NCBI RefSeq assembly: GCF_009796285.1
Contig: NZ_CP047020.1
Span: 4,402,001-4,466,000 of the forward strand
Direction: 5' to 3'
Source of the DNA: Streptomyces broussonetiae
GTDB lineage: Bacteria; Actinomycetota; Actinomycetes; Streptomycetales; Streptomycetaceae
DNA: 64,000 bases
This document shows, in pieces, positions 42,474 to 50,311 of this stretch (position 1 is its first letter; the number at the start of each line of letters is the position of its first letter). Both the position numbers and the translations under genes were made by a program. The notes below the pieces were generated by a model that saw only the letters and a program-made list of their open reading frames with translations, had not been told where the DNA came from and made no database searches.

Positions 42474-43666
42474 TAGCGGTCCAGGTCCAGGCCGAGCATG
42501 CGGATGGCGTTGCCCCGCATCAGCTTGTACACGGTCTCGTCGTCGAGCCCCTTCACATGGTCGAGCGCGACCTCCTTGGTGTGCGGGAAGGTCGAGTCGA
42601 CGTGCGGGTAGTCGGTCTCGAAGGTGGCGTTGTCGCGGCCGACGACGTCGATCGAGGCCACGCCGTGCCGGTCGCGGAAGAAGCAGCAGAAGATCTGCCG
42701 GTAGTAGTACGTCGAGGGCGGCTCCGGGATCAGGTCCCTGACCCCGCCCCAGGCCCGGTGCTCCTCCCACACGTCGTCGGCGCGCTCCAGGGCGTACGGG
42801 ATCCAGCCCATCTGCCCCTCGGAGTAGGCGAGGGTGAGGTGGGGAAAGCGCACCAGGACCCCGCTGAAGAGGTAGTCCATCATCGAGGCCATCGCGTTGT
42901 TGAAGCTGAGCGAGGCCTGGACGGCGGGCGGGGCGTCCGGGGAGGCGGCCGGCATCTGCGAGCTGGACCCGATGTGCATGTTGACGACCGTGCCGGTCTC
43001 CTGGCAGACGGCGAAGAACGGGTCCCAGTGGCCGGAGTGGATGGACGGCAGACCGAGGTGGGTGGGGATCTCGGAGAAGGTCACGGCCCGCACCCCGCGT
43101 TCGGCGTTGCGCCGGATCTCGGCGACGGCCAGGTCCACGTCCCACAGCGGGATCAGGCACAGCGGAATGAGGCGTCCGCCGCTGCCCCCGCACCACTCCT
43201 CCACCATCCAGTCGTTGTAGGCGCGCACGCAGGCGAGGGCGACCTCCTTGTCGTGGGCCTCGGCGAAGGTCTGCCCGCAAAAGCGCGGGAAGGTCGGGAA
43301 GCAGAGGCTGGCCTCGACGTGGTTGAGATCCATGTCGGCTAGGCGCGCCACGGGATCCCAGCAGCCGCGCCGCATCTGCTCCCTGGTGATGCCCTCCAGG
43401 GTCATCTCGTCCCGGTCGAAGCCGACGGCGGCGATGTTGCGCTTGTACGGGAACTTCAGGTCCTCGTAGATCCACCAGTCCGTCGGCTGGCCGGCCGGGT
43501 CCATGGTGATCTGGTACTTCCCGCCGACGTAGGCGAGTTCCCCGATCCCCGCGGTCAGCGGCTTGGGTCCCCGGTCCCGGTACTTGGCCGGCAGCCAGGT
43601 CTCGAAGAGATGGGCGGGCTCGATCACATGGTCGTCGACGCTGATGATGCGGGGCAGTTCGGTCAT
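42473..43666 (-). CDS. Amidohydrolase-2 family protein (paralogue of the gene at 3800)
   Basis: A 397-residue amidohydrolase-2/ACMSD-like protein starting MTELPRIISVDDHVIEPAHL. It shares with the paralogue LADMD-NHV, LCFPTFPRFCGQTF, AYNDWMVEEWCG, NMHIGSSSQMP and ETDYPHVDSTFP. Conserved Asp/His residues at both ends suggest a working metal site. First gene of a leftward operon with two acyl-CoA dehydrogenases and 39 bp from operator I1. Decarboxylation or hydrolysis of a cyclic acid is plausible but unproved. Confidence 0.89.
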   Translation of the reverse strand: MTELPRIISVDDHVIEPAHLFETWLPAKYRDRGPKPLTAGIGELAYVGGKYQITMDPAGQPTDWWIYEDLKFPYKRNIAAVGFDRDEMTLEGITREQMRRGCWDPVARLADMDLNHVEASLCFPTFPRFCGQTFAEAHDKEVALACVRAYNDWMVEEWCGGSGGRLIPLCLIPLWDVDLAVAEIRRNAERGVRAVTFSEIPTHLGLPSIHSGHWDPFFAVCQETGTVVNMHIGSSSQMPAASPDAPPAVQASLSFNNAMASMMDYLFSGVLVRFPHLTLAYSEGQMGWIPYALERADDVWEEHRAWGGVRDLIPEPPSTYYYRQIFCCFFRDRHGVASIDVVGRDNATFETDYPHVDSTFPHTKEVALDHVKGLDDETVYKLMRGNAIRMLGLDLDR

Positions 43667-43704
43667 GGTTCCCCTCCGCGTTACCCTCCGCCGGACAGTA
43701 CTTA

Positions 43705-43747
43705 TCTGATGACCCGTCAGATATCATGGCACCTGACGGTTCGTCAG
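43705..43747. promoter_or_regulatory. Paired palindromic operators (sites I1, I2) in a divergent promoter
   Basis: I1 is TCTGATGACCCGTCAGA (43705-43721, one core mismatch) and I2 is CTGACGGTTCGTCAG (43733-43747, perfect core). The centres are 27 bp apart, as in pairs A and C. I1 lies 39 bp from the leftward amidohydrolase start and I2 23 bp from the rightward ligase start. Confidence 0.75.
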
Positions 43748-43769
43748 CCAAGTCGGTCAGGGGGCACAC

Positions 43770-45272
43770 GTGAACGAGACCCCGCACTCCCTGGGTACCG
43801 CCCGCACGCTGTGGGACCTGGTCGTCCGCCGGGCCGGCCTGACCCCCGGCCGCCCGGTGCTGCTCCAGGAGCGGCGCACGCTCACCTTCGGTGAGCTGCG
43901 CACGCGTGCCGAGCGGGTGGCGGCCGGGCTGTACGGGATGGGCGTACGCCCCGGCACGGTGGTCGCCTGGCAGCTGCCCACCCGCATCGAGACCGCCCTG
44001 CTCTCCCTGGCGCTGGCCCGCCTGGGCGCCGTACAGTCCCCGGTCATCCCGTTCTACCGGGACCGCGAGGTCGGCTTCGCGCTGCGCGCGTCCAAGGCGG
44101 AGTTCTTCGCGGTCCCCGGCGTGTGGCGGGGCCACGACCACACGGAGATGGCCCGGCGGCTCGGCGCGAGGGGGATCCTCGAGGCGTACGACACCCTGCC
44201 GGACGGCGACCCGTCGGTGCTCCCCGCCCCGCCCGCCGAGGGCACCTCGGTCCGCTGGATCTACTGGACCTCGGGCACCACCTCCGACCCCAAGGGCGTC
44301 CTGCACACCGACCGCTCCCTGATCGCGGGCGGCTCCTGCCTCGCGCACGCCCTGCGCCTGACACCGGACGACATCGGCTCGATCGCCTTCCCCTACGCCC
44401 ACATAGGCGGCCCCGACTATCTGGTGATGCTCCTGCTCTACGGCTTCCCGGCAGTGATGTTCGAGCACTTCGCGCTGCCGGACGCGCTCGCGGAGTACCG
44501 GCGGCACGGGGTCACGGTGGCCGGCGGTTCGACGGCGTTCTACTCGATGTTCCTCGCCGAGCAGCGCAAGCGGCCGCGGACGAAGGTCGTCCCGACCCTG
44601 CGGCTGCTCGCGGGCGGCGGCGCCCCGAAGCCGCCCGAGGTCTACCACGCCGTCGTGCGCGAACTGGGCGCACAGCTCACCCACGGGTACGGCATGACCG
44701 AGGTCCCGATGATCACCATGGGCGACCCCGAGGACACCCCGGAGAACCTGGCGACGACCGAGGGCCGGCCGCCCACGGGCATGGAGATCCGGGTCGTCGA
44801 CGGCGAGATACGGCTGCGCGGCGAGGCCGTCTGCCAGGGCTATCTGGACCCGGCCCAGACGGCCGCCGCGTTCGACGCCGAGGGCTTTCTGCGCACCGGC
44901 GACCTGGGCCGGGTGACGGACTCCGGGCATCTGGTCCTGACCGGCCGCATGAAGGACGTGATCATCCGCAAGGGCGAGAACATCTCCGCCAAGGAGATCG
45001 AGGACCTGCTCGCCGCGCATCCGGCGGTCGCGGACGCGGCCGTGATCGGCCTGCCCGACGCCGACCGCGGGGAGCTGGTCTGCGCGGTGGTGGAACAGCC
45101 GCCGGACGCCGCGGAGTTGACCCTGCCGGAACTCGTCTCCTACCTCCGCACGCAGGGCCTGTCGGTCCACAAGCTGCCCGAGCGGCTGGAGGTCGTGACG
45201 GCGCTCCCGCGCAACGACACGCTGCGCAAGGTGCTGAAGTACAAGCTGCGGGAGCGGTTCACGCAGCCGTGA
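43770..45272 (+). CDS. Acyl-CoA synthetase (class I adenylate-forming)
   Basis: A 500-residue AMP-forming CoA ligase. It has IYWTSGTTSDPKGVLHTDRS at about 163-182, GYGMTEVPMITMG, GFLRTGDLGRVTDSG and the C-terminal LPRNDTLRKVLKYKLRE with a catalytic-Lys position. The sequence is of the cyclohexanecarboxylate/fatty-acid ligase type and clearly different from the FadD3-like ligase encoded at 8709. GTG or ATG context: the call uses 43770, 23 bp after operator I2. A single-gene rightward unit converging with the anti-sigma gene 15 bp away. Substrate unknown. Confidence 0.89.
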   Translation: MNETPHSLGTARTLWDLVVRRAGLTPGRPVLLQERRTLTFGELRTRAERVAAGLYGMGVRPGTVVAWQLPTRIETALLSLALARLGAVQSPVIPFYRDREVGFALRASKAEFFAVPGVWRGHDHTEMARRLGARGILEAYDTLPDGDPSVLPAPPAEGTSVRWIYWTSGTTSDPKGVLHTDRSLIAGGSCLAHALRLTPDDIGSIAFPYAHIGGPDYLVMLLLYGFPAVMFEHFALPDALAEYRRHGVTVAGGSTAFYSMFLAEQRKRPRTKVVPTLRLLAGGGAPKPPEVYHAVVRELGAQLTHGYGMTEVPMITMGDPEDTPENLATTEGRPPTGMEIRVVDGEIRLRGEAVCQGYLDPAQTAAAFDAEGFLRTGDLGRVTDSGHLVLTGRMKDVIIRKGENISAKEIEDLLAAHPAVADAAVIGLPDADRGELVCAVVEQPPDAAELTLPELVSYLRTQGLSVHKLPERLEVVTALPRNDTLRKVLKYKLRERFTQP

Positions 45273-45287
45273 CACCTCCGCGGCGGC

Positions 45288-46706
45288 TCACATCCGGCTC
45301 AGTCCCGCCGCCGCGAACAGCACGTCCCTGATCGCCTGGCGGTCGCCGACCTGGCCGGCCGCCGCCTCCTCCGGCGAGATGTGACCGGCGGCGAGGCGGC
45401 AGAACTCCACGCCGTCCAGCGCCACATGGGCCACCTCGAACTCCGCCGAGCCCACCGCCGCCGGTGAGTCCAGCGGGATCAGCCACTCGCCGCCCGCCAT
45501 GCCCTCGATCTCCAGCCGGAGGCTGCGGCCCGGCGCGCCCGCCGTGACCAGATGCGGGGTCGGGCCCGGGGCGGACCGGCCGGACCGGCGCCGCTCGGCG
45601 AGCGCGGCCGGCAGCATCCGGGCCGCGAGGTCGATCATCTTGCTCAGATGGCGCGGCGCGGGCGGCTCGTAGGGGTAGTCCACCGCGTCCGCGATGTCCT
45701 CGGCGTGCACCCAGCACTCGAAGGCCCGGTCCAGCATCGCGTCGTGCAGCGGCAGCGCGAAGTCGCCGTACGACACGGGCAGTCCGCCCGCGTGGCTGCC
45801 GGTGAAGGACACCGTGCGCACCAGGCCGTGGCTCTGCTCCCGCCAGGGTCCCCGCACCGAGCGGGTCGGCGGGAAGCGCGAGGTCCGCCAGAACGCCTCG
45901 GTGCGCCCGGCCGGGCCCGACGCGACCGGGTCGCCCGCCCCGGCGACCTCGGCCAGCGGGTCCTCCAGGCCGAGCGCGACCGCTATCATCCCGTCCACCG
46001 ACAGCAGGTGCGCGATCACCCCGGCCACGGTGGTACGACGGCTGGTCGGCCCGTCGTCCTCGAACCAGCGCAGCCGGACCGGCGCATGCCACTCCGCGTC
46101 CCCGAAGTCCTGGAGCAGGGCGTCCAGCCGCGCGGCCTCGGCGTCGTACGGCGCGGCCCACGGCGGCAGCGGGATGCGCGGCGGCCGGCGGTCCAGACAG
46201 CTCTCCAGGACACGGGTGCGCAGCCCCGGATCCAGATCGAGGCTCTCCGGCTGATGCAGCAGGCCGACCGCCTCGCGCAGCCGGCGGGCCTCGTCGGCAC
46301 AGCTTCCGCACGAGCCCAGGTGGTCCTCGACGGCCGCCGTCTCCGCCGCCGAGCAGGCGGCCAGCGCCCAGGCGCCGAGGAGCGACTTCAGCACGTCGTG
46401 CGGCAGATCGAACGGCACCGGCGGAAGATCTCCCGGGTCGGCGAGGCCGGGCAGCGGACGCCCGCCGTCCTCCACGGAGGCGCGGGGCGTCGGTATGCGC
46501 GGCGGCCCGTCCGGACCGGGCCTGCCGGCGCCGGGCGGCGTCCGTCCGGAGCCGCCTCCCTCGCCGAGGCCGCCTCCCTCGCCGAGGCCGCCTCCCTCGC
46601 CGGGGCGCTCCTGCGCACCGTCGTACTCCTCGGGCCCGTCGTACTCCTCGGGCCCGTCATGTGCCTCGGGCCCGTCATGTGCCTCGAAGCGTCCCGCCCC
46701 GTTCAC
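45288..46706 (-). CDS. Zinc-finger anti-sigma factor with mycothiol-maleylpyruvate-isomerase-like domain
   Basis: A 472-residue protein. The N-terminus (1-60) is low-complexity hexapeptide repeats. A ZAS-type zinc finger, AAVEDHLGSCGSCADEARRL, follows near 130 (HxxxCxxC). The C-terminal part has the MDMPI-like DinB fold (VAGVIAHLLSVDGMIAVALG, WVHAEDIADAVDYPYEPPAP). It overlaps the sigma gene by 4 bp (ATGA at 46703-46706), the classic cognate sigma/anti-sigma arrangement, so it very likely sequesters that sigma factor and may respond to thiol or redox state. No membrane helix is visible, so it should be cytosolic. Confidence 0.87.
   Translation of the reverse strand: MNGAGRFEAHDGPEAHDGPEEYDGPEEYDGAQERPGEGGGLGEGGGLGEGGGSGRTPPGAGRPGPDGPPRIPTPRASVEDGGRPLPGLADPGDLPPVPFDLPHDVLKSLLGAWALAACSAAETAAVEDHLGSCGSCADEARRLREAVGLLHQPESLDLDPGLRTRVLESCLDRRPPRIPLPPWAAPYDAEAARLDALLQDFGDAEWHAPVRLRWFEDDGPTSRRTTVAGVIAHLLSVDGMIAVALGLEDPLAEVAGAGDPVASGPAGRTEAFWRTSRFPPTRSVRGPWREQSHGLVRTVSFTGSHAGGLPVSYGDFALPLHDAMLDRAFECWVHAEDIADAVDYPYEPPAPRHLSKMIDLAARMLPAALAERRRSGRSAPGPTPHLVTAGAPGRSLRLEIEGMAGGEWLIPLDSPAAVGSAEFEVAHVALDGVEFCRLAAGHISPEEAAAGQVGDRQAIRDVLFAAAGLSRM
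46551..46686. repeat. Two 18-bp minisatellites within the anti-sigma gene
   Basis: Three units of an 18-mer GCCGCCTCCCTCGCCGAG (46551-46604, last with one change) and nearly four units of GTCGTACTCCTCGGGCCC or its variant GTCATGTGCCTCGGGCCC (46620-46686). On the minus strand they encode repeated GEGGGL and E-AHDGP/E-EYDGP hexapeptides. The period is a multiple of three, so length changes keep the frame. Confidence 0.85.
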
Positions 46707-47275
46707 ACCGCGCCCCCGTACCCCGAAGGCGCTCCGGCGTCGTGGGCGGTGGCGAGCAGCTGCAGGCCGAGGCGGAGCCGGCGGCGGGCCTCGTCCTCGG
46801 TGACGCCGAGGTCGGCCGCCGTCTGGCGGTAGTCGCGCCGCTGGAAGTAGGCCAGCTCGAGCGCGGCGCGCAGCGGGGCGGGCATGGAGTGGACGATGAA
46901 GTCGGCGCGGGCGGCGACCGAGGCGCGGCGCACCATGCGCTCCAGTTCCTCGGCGGCGGCGCCGGACCCGCGGGGCAGCGCGGCGCTCTCGCTGTCGCGC
47001 AGCCGCTGCACGGCGAGCCGGTGGGTCACGCCGGCCACCCAGGAACGCAGCGGGCCCTGCTTGGGGTCGTAGCTCTCGGGGTGCTCCCAGACATGCGCGA
47101 AGACCTCGCGGGTGACGGTGTCGGCAGCCTTCTCGTCACCGAGGACGCGGTGGGCGAGACTGTGCACGAGCGAGGCGAACCGGTCGTACAGCTCGCCCAG
47201 GGCGGCCGCCTCACCGCGGGCGAGCCGCTGCTGCATCTTGCGGTCCCAGCGGGGTGGTACGTCCTTCGTGGCCAT
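46703..47275 (-). CDS. RNA polymerase sigma factor, sigma-70 family (ECF-like)
   Basis: A 190-residue ECF-like sigma factor. Region 2 is ALGELYDRFASLVHSLAHRV through VWEHPESYDPKQGPLRSWVA, and region 4 has the HTH LAYFQRRDYRQTAADLGVTE. ATG 47275 is used because GGGGAGGG lies about 6 nt upstream; the frame is open to 47347. It is co-transcribed with the zinc-finger anti-sigma gene. Its target promoters are unknown. Confidence 0.88.
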   Translation of the reverse strand: MATKDVPPRWDRKMQQRLARGEAAALGELYDRFASLVHSLAHRVLGDEKAADTVTREVFAHVWEHPESYDPKQGPLRSWVAGVTHRLAVQRLRDSESAALPRGSGAAAEELERMVRRASVAARADFIVHSMPAPLRAALELAYFQRRDYRQTAADLGVTEDEARRRLRLGLQLLATAHDAGAPSGYGGAV

Positions 47276-47615
47276 GCGGTCCCTCCCCTCACCTGTGCGC
47301 CGGCCCATCCAGCGTGTCTGCACCGTCCTCCCGAATGTAGTCGGCACCCCTGACAGTGCACGCCCCTTTGTGCCAATGAGCGCCCCTGAGGCATCGCAGG
47401 TGATAGTGCCCTCTTCACATAAACTTCACACGAATCACGTACACCTCTGATCGAATGAGATCGATAGTGACCGAAAAAGGCCCCTTGTCGATCACGTCCG
47501 GTTTGCTGCTCCACGTTTCAGGGAACGGCCGCTGGGCAGCCGCGCGGAAGCAAGCGTAGGAACTGCTTCCATTTCCGGGCGGTTCCTGAGTTCCGGCGAG
47601 CGGAGGGGCTGAGCC
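47276..47615. other. Divergent regulatory region between sigma and STAS genes
   Basis: A 340-bp region between the leftward sigma gene and the rightward STAS gene, with an unusually AT-rich stretch at about 47395-47500. Within it are the direct repeat GATCGA-ATGA-GATCGA (47449-47464) and repeated TCACA elements. It probably contains both promoters. I cannot assign a factor. Confidence 0.45.
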
Positions 47616-48026
47616 GTGGCATTCAACGTGACCGGCGTCGAACAGGACGGGTGGGCCGTACTCCGGGTGACCGGAGAACTGGATCTGATGACCTCGCCGG
47701 TACTGCGACAACGCGTGCACGACGTCGTCGCCGAGGGGCACCACAGCCTCGTCGTCGACCTCTCGGACGTGTTCTTCTGCGACTCCAGCGGGGTCGGCGT
47801 CCTCATCGCCGCCCGCCGGCTGATCCGCTCCTGCCAGGGCCGGCTGCGGCTGATCCTGCCGGACCGGGGCGCGGACGGGAGCGCCTCCCGTGCGAGCGAG
47901 GTCGAGCGAGGGGCGGGCTCCCACGTGAACCGGGTGCTCGGCGCGCTCGGCGTCCGCCGCCTCTTCGACGTCCGCCCCGACCTCGACTCCGCCACGTCCG
48001 AGGACGCCGGACCGCTGTCGGCCTGA
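47616..48026 (+). CDS. STAS-domain anti-sigma factor antagonist
   Basis: A 136-residue SpoIIAA/RsbV-like protein with GWAVLRVTGELDLMTSPVLR and the phosphoacceptor motif FFCDSSGVGVLIAAR (about 50-64; the Ser is the predicted phosphorylation site), followed by a poorly conserved tail. Antagonists of this family release sigma factors by binding HATPase anti-sigma proteins when unphosphorylated. The HATPase gene at 39420 is one possible but unproved partner. Start GTG 47616 has GGAGGGG about 8 nt upstream. Confidence 0.9.
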   Translation: MAFNVTGVEQDGWAVLRVTGELDLMTSPVLRQRVHDVVAEGHHSLVVDLSDVFFCDSSGVGVLIAARRLIRSCQGRLRLILPDRGADGSASRASEVERGAGSHVNRVLGALGVRRLFDVRPDLDSATSEDAGPLSA

Positions 48027-48177
48027 CACCCTCTGCGATCGCCGCGACGAGTCCACACGCTTGTCGCAGTATTCCCCCGGTCTTGGCACAACGGCCCGTT
48101 TCCCGCCATCTCGCGGCCATCCGCGTCGTACGCTCCGTGCGAGATCGACCCACGCACACTAAGGCGGCCCGACAGAC

Positions 48178-48690
48178 ATGGTCAGCACCGAGTACGAGCG
48201 CAGGATCGCCGCCCGGTTCGCCACCTTCGACCAGGACGGCAACGGCTGGATCGACCGCGCGGACTTCAGCGCGGCGGCCAAGGCGCTGCTCGCCGAGTTC
48301 GCCGTGCCCGCCCGCTCCGCCGAGGGACAGGCGCTCTACGCCGGCGCGGAGGCGTTCTGGCAGGGCATGGCCGGCATCGCGGACCGCGACGGCGACCAGC
48401 GCATCACCCGCGAGGAGTTCGTCACCGGCGCGGTCAAGCGCCTGCGCGACAACCCCGGCCGCTTCGCCGAGATCGCCCGCCCGTTCCTGCACGCGGCCCT
48501 GGCGGTCGCGGCCTGCGACTCCGACGGCCGCATCACGGTCGCCGACACCACACGGCTGCTGAAGGCCCTGCACGTACCGGACGCCGTGGCCGCGACGACC
48601 GCCGCCTCCCTCGACGCGGACGGCGACGGCGTGATCGGCGAGGCGGAGGTCGTCCCCGCGTTCGCGGAGTACTTCACCATCGCCGAGTGA
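48178..48690 (+). CDS. EF-hand calcium-binding protein (calerythrin-like)
   Basis: A 170-residue protein with four EF-hand-type loops: DQDGNGWIDRADF (about 16-28), DRDGDQRITREEF (about 64-76), a shorter degenerate DSDGRITVADTT (about 117-128) and DADGDGVIGEAEV (about 146-158). This is the calerythrin pattern of Actinobacteria, cytosolic Ca2+ buffers or sensors. It stands alone in a single-gene unit between the STAS gene and convergent purU. Confidence 0.92.
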   Translation: MVSTEYERRIAARFATFDQDGNGWIDRADFSAAAKALLAEFAVPARSAEGQALYAGAEAFWQGMAGIADRDGDQRITREEFVTGAVKRLRDNPGRFAEIARPFLHAALAVAACDSDGRITVADTTRLLKALHVPDAVAATTAASLDADGDGVIGEAEVVPAFAEYFTIAE

Positions 48691-48735
48691 CGGACGTCGT
48701 CGGGTGGGTGACGGACATCGCCGAGTGGCGGTCGG

Positions 48736-49617
48736 TCAGGCGAAGACGACCGTCCGGCGCCCGTTGAGCAGGATCCTGCGCTCGGCATGCCACTTCACGG
48801 CCCGCGCCAGCGCCTGGCACTCCACGTCGCGCCCGATGGCGACCAGCTGGTCCGGGGTCACGTCGTGCCTCACCCGCTCGACCTCCTGCTCGATGATCGG
48901 CCCCTCGTCGAGGTCGGCGGTCACGTAGTGGGCCGTGGCACCGATCAGCTTCACGCCCCGCGCGTGCGCCTGGTGGTACGGCTTGGCGCCCTTGAAGCTC
49001 GGCAGGAAGGAGTGGTGGATGTTGATGATCCGGCCGCTGAGCTGCTTGCACAGGTCGTCCGAGAGGACCTGCATGTAGCGGGCGAGGACGACCAGCTCGA
49101 CGCCCTCCTCGCGGACGATCTCCAGCAGCCTGGCCTCGCCCTCCGACTTGGTGTCCTTCGTCACCGGGATGTGGTGGAAGGGGATGTTGTAGGAGCCCAC
49201 CAGCTCCTCGAATTCCGTGTGATTGGAGACCACGCCCACGATCTCCACGGGCAGCGCGCCGATCCGGGCCCGGAACAGCAGGTCGTTCAGACAGTGCCCG
49301 AACTTGCTGACCATGAGCAGGATCCGCATCTTCGCGTCGGCCCCGTTGATCTGCCAGTCCATGTGGAAGGAGTCACCGATCGCCGCGAAGCTCGCCCGCA
49401 GCTTGTCCAGCGTCACCGACTCCTCGGCGGAGAAGTGGACGCGCATGAAGAACAGACCGGTGTCGCGGTCGCCGAACTGCTGACTGTCCTCGATGTTGCA
49501 GCCGGTCATGAACAGATAGCTGGACACGGCGTGCACGATGCCCATCCTGTCCGGGCAGGAGAGGGTGAGGACGTACTGGGCCGCCGGTGCTGCGACGGGT
49601 GCGGGCTGCTCGCTCAT
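48736..49617 (-). CDS. purU: Formyltetrahydrofolate deformylase
   Basis: A 293-residue PurU. It has an N-terminal ACT domain (YVLTLSCPDRMGIVHAVSSY) and a C-terminal formyltransferase-like domain with RILLMVSKFGHCLNDLLFR, the catalytic NIHHSFLPSFKGAKPYHQAH and the TADLDEGPII motif. It hydrolyses 10-formyl-THF to THF and formate, balancing one-carbon units and feeding formate to PurT. ATG 49617 starts MSEQPAPVAAP. A further in-frame start upstream has no ribosome site. Conserved near this position in S. coelicolor (SCO4403 from memory). Confidence 0.95.
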   Translation of the reverse strand: MSEQPAPVAAPAAQYVLTLSCPDRMGIVHAVSSYLFMTGCNIEDSQQFGDRDTGLFFMRVHFSAEESVTLDKLRASFAAIGDSFHMDWQINGADAKMRILLMVSKFGHCLNDLLFRARIGALPVEIVGVVSNHTEFEELVGSYNIPFHHIPVTKDTKSEGEARLLEIVREEGVELVVLARYMQVLSDDLCKQLSGRIINIHHSFLPSFKGAKPYHQAHARGVKLIGATAHYVTADLDEGPIIEQEVERVRHDVTPDQLVAIGRDVECQALARAVKWHAERRILLNGRRTVVFA

Positions 49618-49693
49618 GCACCACAGGTTCCCATACCGCCGCCAGGCCGTGAGTGATCGTCCCGCAGGACGGAACACCCCCTGCGGGGTCCTC

Positions 49694-50194
49694 CTACGCC
49701 GTCCGCGTCATGATCCGCAGCACTTCCAGGGTCCTGGGCGGCGTCTCCGGGTCCTCCCCGTCGCTCACCGACATCCTTACGTGCGCGTCCCGGGCCGCCC
49801 GCACCGCCTCCGGCCAGCCCTGGTGCTCCAGGTAGGCGGCGACCGGCGCGTCGGGGCCTACCTGGTGCATGATCCGCAGCACCCGCAGGACGGCGGTGTC
49901 CACGAGCGCCGCTTCCTGCGAGTCCCGGAAGATCGTGCCGACGTACTTCTCCGCGGACCAGTTGTCCAGCCAGGTGTCCTCCACCAGCCGGTACACGGCG
50001 TCGGTGACGTCGCCGTACCCGTCCACGCCGGCCAGCCAGACGTCCCGCTGGAACACCTGGTCGGAGAGCATGTGCAGCGCCGAACGCACATTGCTGCGCC
50101 AGCGCCACCACGGCATGTCGCTTAGAGGCATGCCGCCCATGGTGGAGGAGCGACGGCCGCGACGGGAAGAGTTCTCCGAACCTTGCACGGTCAT
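49694..50194 (-). CDS. Conserved hypothetical protein next to purU
   Basis: A 166-residue protein without a domain I recognise. It has a basic N-terminal tail (SENSSRRGRRSS) followed by a largely helical region rich in Trp and aromatic residues (MPWWRWRSNVRSALHML, RLVEDTWLDNWSAEKY, FRDSQEAALVDTAVLRVLRI). ATG 50194 has GAGGAA upstream; the frame is open seven codons further to 50215. Divergent from the lipoprotein gene at 50312. Probably conserved among Streptomyces because codon use and composition are normal; function unknown. Confidence 0.8.
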   Translation of the reverse strand: MTVQGSENSSRRGRRSSTMGGMPLSDMPWWRWRSNVRSALHMLSDQVFQRDVWLAGVDGYGDVTDAVYRLVEDTWLDNWSAEKYVGTIFRDSQEAALVDTAVLRVLRIMHQVGPDAPVAAYLEHQGWPEAVRAARDAHVRMSVSDGEDPETPPRTLEVLRIMTRTA

Positions 50195-50311
50195 CGATCG
50201 TACGTTCCTCGTCACACAGGCCTCACCGGCCCCCGCAATTCACTCGCGCGTCACCTTTCATTGACCGAGGGTCACTCCCGGGTTAGTGATGTGAGGGAAA
50301 CGTGGGCACAC

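Noticed and set aside
41340-45275. A 1311-codon minus-strand open frame continuing upstream of the acyl-CoA dehydrogenase
   Set aside because: It runs antisense or out of frame through the amidohydrolase and CoA ligase genes. It is an artefact of high GC; only the 41340-42473 part is real.
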